Source: Pseudomonadota bacterium (GTDB lineage Bacteria; Pseudomonadota; Gammaproteobacteria; Steroidobacterales; Steroidobacteraceae). Taken from it: a stretch of DNA of 6,138 nucleotides. Shown here piece after piece: positions 4,089 through 6,138 of the stretch. The notes under the pieces are model-generated. The model did not search any database. It was not told the origin of the DNA and was given only the letters and a program-made list of their open reading frames with translations. The stretch covers positions 1-6,138 of the forward strand of contig JAJXYU010000080.1 of assembly GCA_021780395.1 (NCBI GenBank), written 5' to 3'. The position numbers and the translations under genes were made by a program. How positions within the stretch are numbered: position 1 is the stretch's first letter; every line of letters starts with the position of its first letter.

Positions 4089-6138
4089 ATGGCGGGTACG
4101 CACCAATGGACGGTCTCACGGTCGGCGCTGTCGCGTTCGCTCGGTGAGTCCGCCGCGGGCGAGGCGGCGATCGCCCTCGCCTACGGTCTCGCGGCGATCG
4201 CGGTCGGGCGGTTCACCCGGGTGACGCTCGGTGTCGCGCTGTTGGGGCCGGCCGATGCGCTCGCGGCCGCGGCGCTGCTGCGGCTCGCCCGGCCACATTG
4301 GCCGCGCGCGTTTGGGTTGCTGTTCGCGGCCGCCGCGCTCGCCGAAGCCCTGTGCGGCGCGCCCGGGATCGCCGCCGTGGCCGGCGGCGCCGCGACCCGC
4401 GTACTCGACGTCGCGCTGATGGCCGGCTCGGTGCGGCTGATCGGACGCCAGGCGTTTCCCCGCGTGTCGATGTACCAGGCGTCGATCGCAGCGCTGCTGT
4501 TCGGCGTGCTCGCGCCGGGACTCGCCGCGGTCGCCGGCGGCGGCATCGATCGCCTCGTCGGATCGGGCACCTCGTTCCCCGCGGACCTGCGTCTCGGCTG
4601 GACGTCGGCTTCGCTCGGCGCATGCCTCATGGCGCCCCCGATCCTGCTGTGCACCGTCGCGGCATGGCAACGGCTGGTGCGTCCGCGGTTCCTCGCGATG
4701 AACGCGCTGCTCTTCGTGGGCTACGTCGTCGGCGTGTACCTCGAGATGCGGCTCGGGGACCTGCCGTTCGTGCTGACCGGGATGGCCTTGATGATCGCCG
4801 CCTATCGGCTCGGCGGCTTCGGCACCGCGCTGCTGAGCGCGGCCTGCGGGCTCACGATGGCCACGCTGTGGGGCGTGGGTGTCCGCCCGGCGGCGCTGGT
4901 CGCGGCGCATTCGATCACCGCGCTCGCGGGGTTTCCGGTGATCGGCCTGTTCACGGCGTTGTTGCCGCCGGTCGCGGTCGGCATCGGGAGCGACGAACGC
5001 CGCGGGATCGCCCGGGCACTGCGCGCGAGCGAGCGCCGGTTCCGGGATTCGATCGAACACTCCCCGATCGGAATGTTGATCGTCGACCTCGACGGCATCT
5101 GGACGTACGCGAACGCGGCGCTGCAGAAGATGCTCGGCTACACCGAGGACGAACTGCGCACGATGCCCTTCGGCGGTCCGGCGGATCCGCAGGAACGGGA
5201 CGACAGCGCGGATCGGCGCCGGCGGCTGGTGAACGGCGAATTCACGTCCTACGAAGTCGAACGGCGCTTCCGCCACAAGGACGGGCACTGGATCTGGACT
5301 CATTCGGCGGTCTCGCTGGTCCGCGACGAGGACGGCGGCCCGCGGCATCTCGTCGTGCAGATCGAGAGCATCGAGGACCGTCGGCACGCCGAAGCGAAGG
5401 TCGCCGAGGAACGGCAACGGCTGAAGGTGACCTTGTCGAAGATCGCCGACGCGGTCGTCACCACCGATCCACAGACGCGGATCACCTACCTGAACGACTC
5501 GGCCGCGCGGCTGATGGGGCTCGACGCCGATTATGCGGTGAACCGCCGGCTCGACGAGGTGATCCACCTGACCGACGCCGCCACCGGCCGGCGCGCGCCG
5601 AACCTGCTGGCGCGCTGCCTGATCCACGGCAAGACCTGCGAGCGCGAGGTCGCCGCGCTGCTGCATCGGCCCGACGGCTCGGTGATGCACATCGTCGACG
5701 TGATATCGCCGGTGATCGACGCGGACGGCATCGTCGCCGGGACGGTGATCCTGTTCCGCGACGCATCCCGCGACGTGGAACGTTCGCGGGAACTGCAATT
5801 TCGCGCGACCCACGATCCGCTGACCCGGCTCGCGAACCGCACCTTGTTCAATGAACGCCTGCGCGAGACCTTCGCGCAGTCCTCGCATCTGTCGACGCCG
5901 GCGGCGTTGATCGCGATCGATCTCGATCATTTCAAGGGGGTCAACGACTCCGGCGGTCACGCCGCCGGCGACGCGGTGCTGCGCCGGGTCGCGGACGTGC
6001 TGCGCAAGCGGGTGCGCGCCGCCGACACGGTCGCGCGCCTCGGCGGCGACGAATTCGCGGTGATCCTGCCGAACTGCCCGATGGAGGTGGCCGAGACCAT
6101 CGCCCGGGACCTCGCGCGGGAGATGAATCCGCTCGCGG
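4089..6138 (+). CDS. Membrane-bound diguanylate cyclase: MASE1-like sensor, PAS, PAS, GGDEF (3' end outside window)
   Basis: The frame runs from ATG 4089 to the window end without a stop (683 codons). Residues about 25-300 are largely hydrophobic, with perhaps eight or more membrane helices, and resemble a divergent MASE1 sensor (HWPRAFGLLFA at 70-80, SLGACLMAPPILL at 175-187, RLGGFGTALLSAACG at 240-254). PAS 1 (about 310-430) shows SIEHSPIGMLIVDLDGIWTY and the PAC-like RRFRHKDGHWIWTHS. PAS 2 (about 440-565) starts near LKVTLSKIADAVVTTD. The GGDEF domain starts near 570 (ATHDPLTRLANR), with DLDHFKGVNDSGGHAAGD (611-628) and GGDEF at 652-656. Asp611 and the signature are intact, so it should convert two GTP to cyclic di-GMP. 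R643xxD646, five residues before GGDEF, is an inhibitory I-site. An EAL domain may follow beyond the window. In-frame GTG 4083 is an alternative start; GGACGG 9 nt before the ATG is a weak Shine-Dalgarno. Confidence 0.93.
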   Translation, partial: MAGTHQWTVSRSALSRSLGESAAGEAAIALAYGLAAIAVGRFTRVTLGVALLGPADALAAAALLRLARPHWPRAFGLLFAAAALAEALCGAPGIAAVAGGAATRVLDVALMAGSVRLIGRQAFPRVSMYQASIAALLFGVLAPGLAAVAGGGIDRLVGSGTSFPADLRLGWTSASLGACLMAPPILLCTVAAWQRLVRPRFLAMNALLFVGYVVGVYLEMRLGDLPFVLTGMALMIAAYRLGGFGTALLSAACGLTMATLWGVGVRPAALVAAHSITALAGFPVIGLFTALLPPVAVGIGSDERRGIARALRASERRFRDSIEHSPIGMLIVDLDGIWTYANAALQKMLGYTEDELRTMPFGGPADPQERDDSADRRRRLVNGEFTSYEVERRFRHKDGHWIWTHSAVSLVRDEDGGPRHLVVQIESIEDRRHAEAKVAEERQRLKVTLSKIADAVVTTDPQTRITYLNDSAARLMGLDADYAVNRRLDEVIHLTDAATGRRAPNLLARCLIHGKTCEREVAALLHRPDGSVMHIVDVISPVIDADGIVAGTVILFRDASRDVERSRELQFRATHDPLTRLANRTLFNERLRETFAQSSHLSTPAALIAIDLDHFKGVNDSGGHAAGDAVLRRVADVLRKRVRAADTVARLGGDEFAVILPNCPMEVAETIARDLAREMNPLA

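Noticed and set aside
4083..4091. GTG at 4083 as the start of the cyclase
   Set aside because: It is in frame and only two codons upstream, so it cannot be excluded, but ATG 4089 is the more likely start and the weak GGACGG lies at a better distance from it.
4298..5854. 518-codon plus-strand open frame overlapping the cyclase in another frame
   Set aside because: It is dominated by Arg, Ala, Gly and Asp with no recognisable fold. The true frame (starting 4089) has clear domains throughout.
4116..5960. 614-codon open frame on the minus strand, across the cyclase gene
   Set aside because: Its product is an Arg/Asp/Gln/His-rich low-complexity chain with no family motifs, and it lies exactly antisense to a convincing MASE1-PAS-PAS-GGDEF frame. 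Long antisense open frames are expected at this GC content.
1..6138. Mobile element, CRISPR, tRNA or rRNA content
   Set aside because: I found no repeat-spacer array, transposase or integrase motif, terminal inverted repeats, or tRNA-like cloverleaf on either strand by reading.

Overview
The window is about 6.1 kb of very GC-rich DNA with strong G/C preference at third codon positions. It is densely packed with ordinary bacterial chromosomal genes. The gene content (an EamA-type transporter, a MASE1-like PAS-PAS-GGDEF sensor, and a class III aminotransferase with MaoC and VOC enzymes) fits a high-GC beta- or gammaproteobacterium. That assignment is inferred from gene content and codon bias only. 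I see no rRNA, tRNA, CRISPR array, insertion sequence or phage gene.

Layout: (1) 1-645, plus strand: the 3' part of a drug/metabolite-type transporter that ends in a remarkable histidine-rich tail. (2) 642-3861, minus strand: a compact four-gene cluster, read from right to left. It holds a class III PLP-dependent aminotransferase, an exported two-domain NTF2-like protein, a VOC (glyoxalase-fold) protein and a MaoC hot-dog dehydratase. The gaps are 29, 7 and 7 bp, so one operon is likely. (3) 3862-4088: a 227-bp divergent intergenic region with two adjacent GC-rich stem-loops, a perfect TTGACA hexamer and a short direct repeat. (4) 4089-6138, plus strand: a membrane-bound diguanylate cyclase (MASE1-like, PAS, PAS, GGDEF), cut by the window end.

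How they fit together: the aminotransferase cluster looks like a small metabolic operon, but the sequence does not give its substrate. The transporter converges on it, and the two genes share a 4-bp CTAG that contains both stop codons. The cyclic-di-GMP synthase is transcribed away from the operon and is probably an independent unit. Its GGDEF active site and RxxD inhibitory site are both intact.

No clear new defence, mobile or RNA system was found. The observations most worth checking are the histidine-rich transporter tail, the unusual gene mix of the operon (including its exported NTF2-like member), and the paired stem-loops upstream of the aminotransferase.
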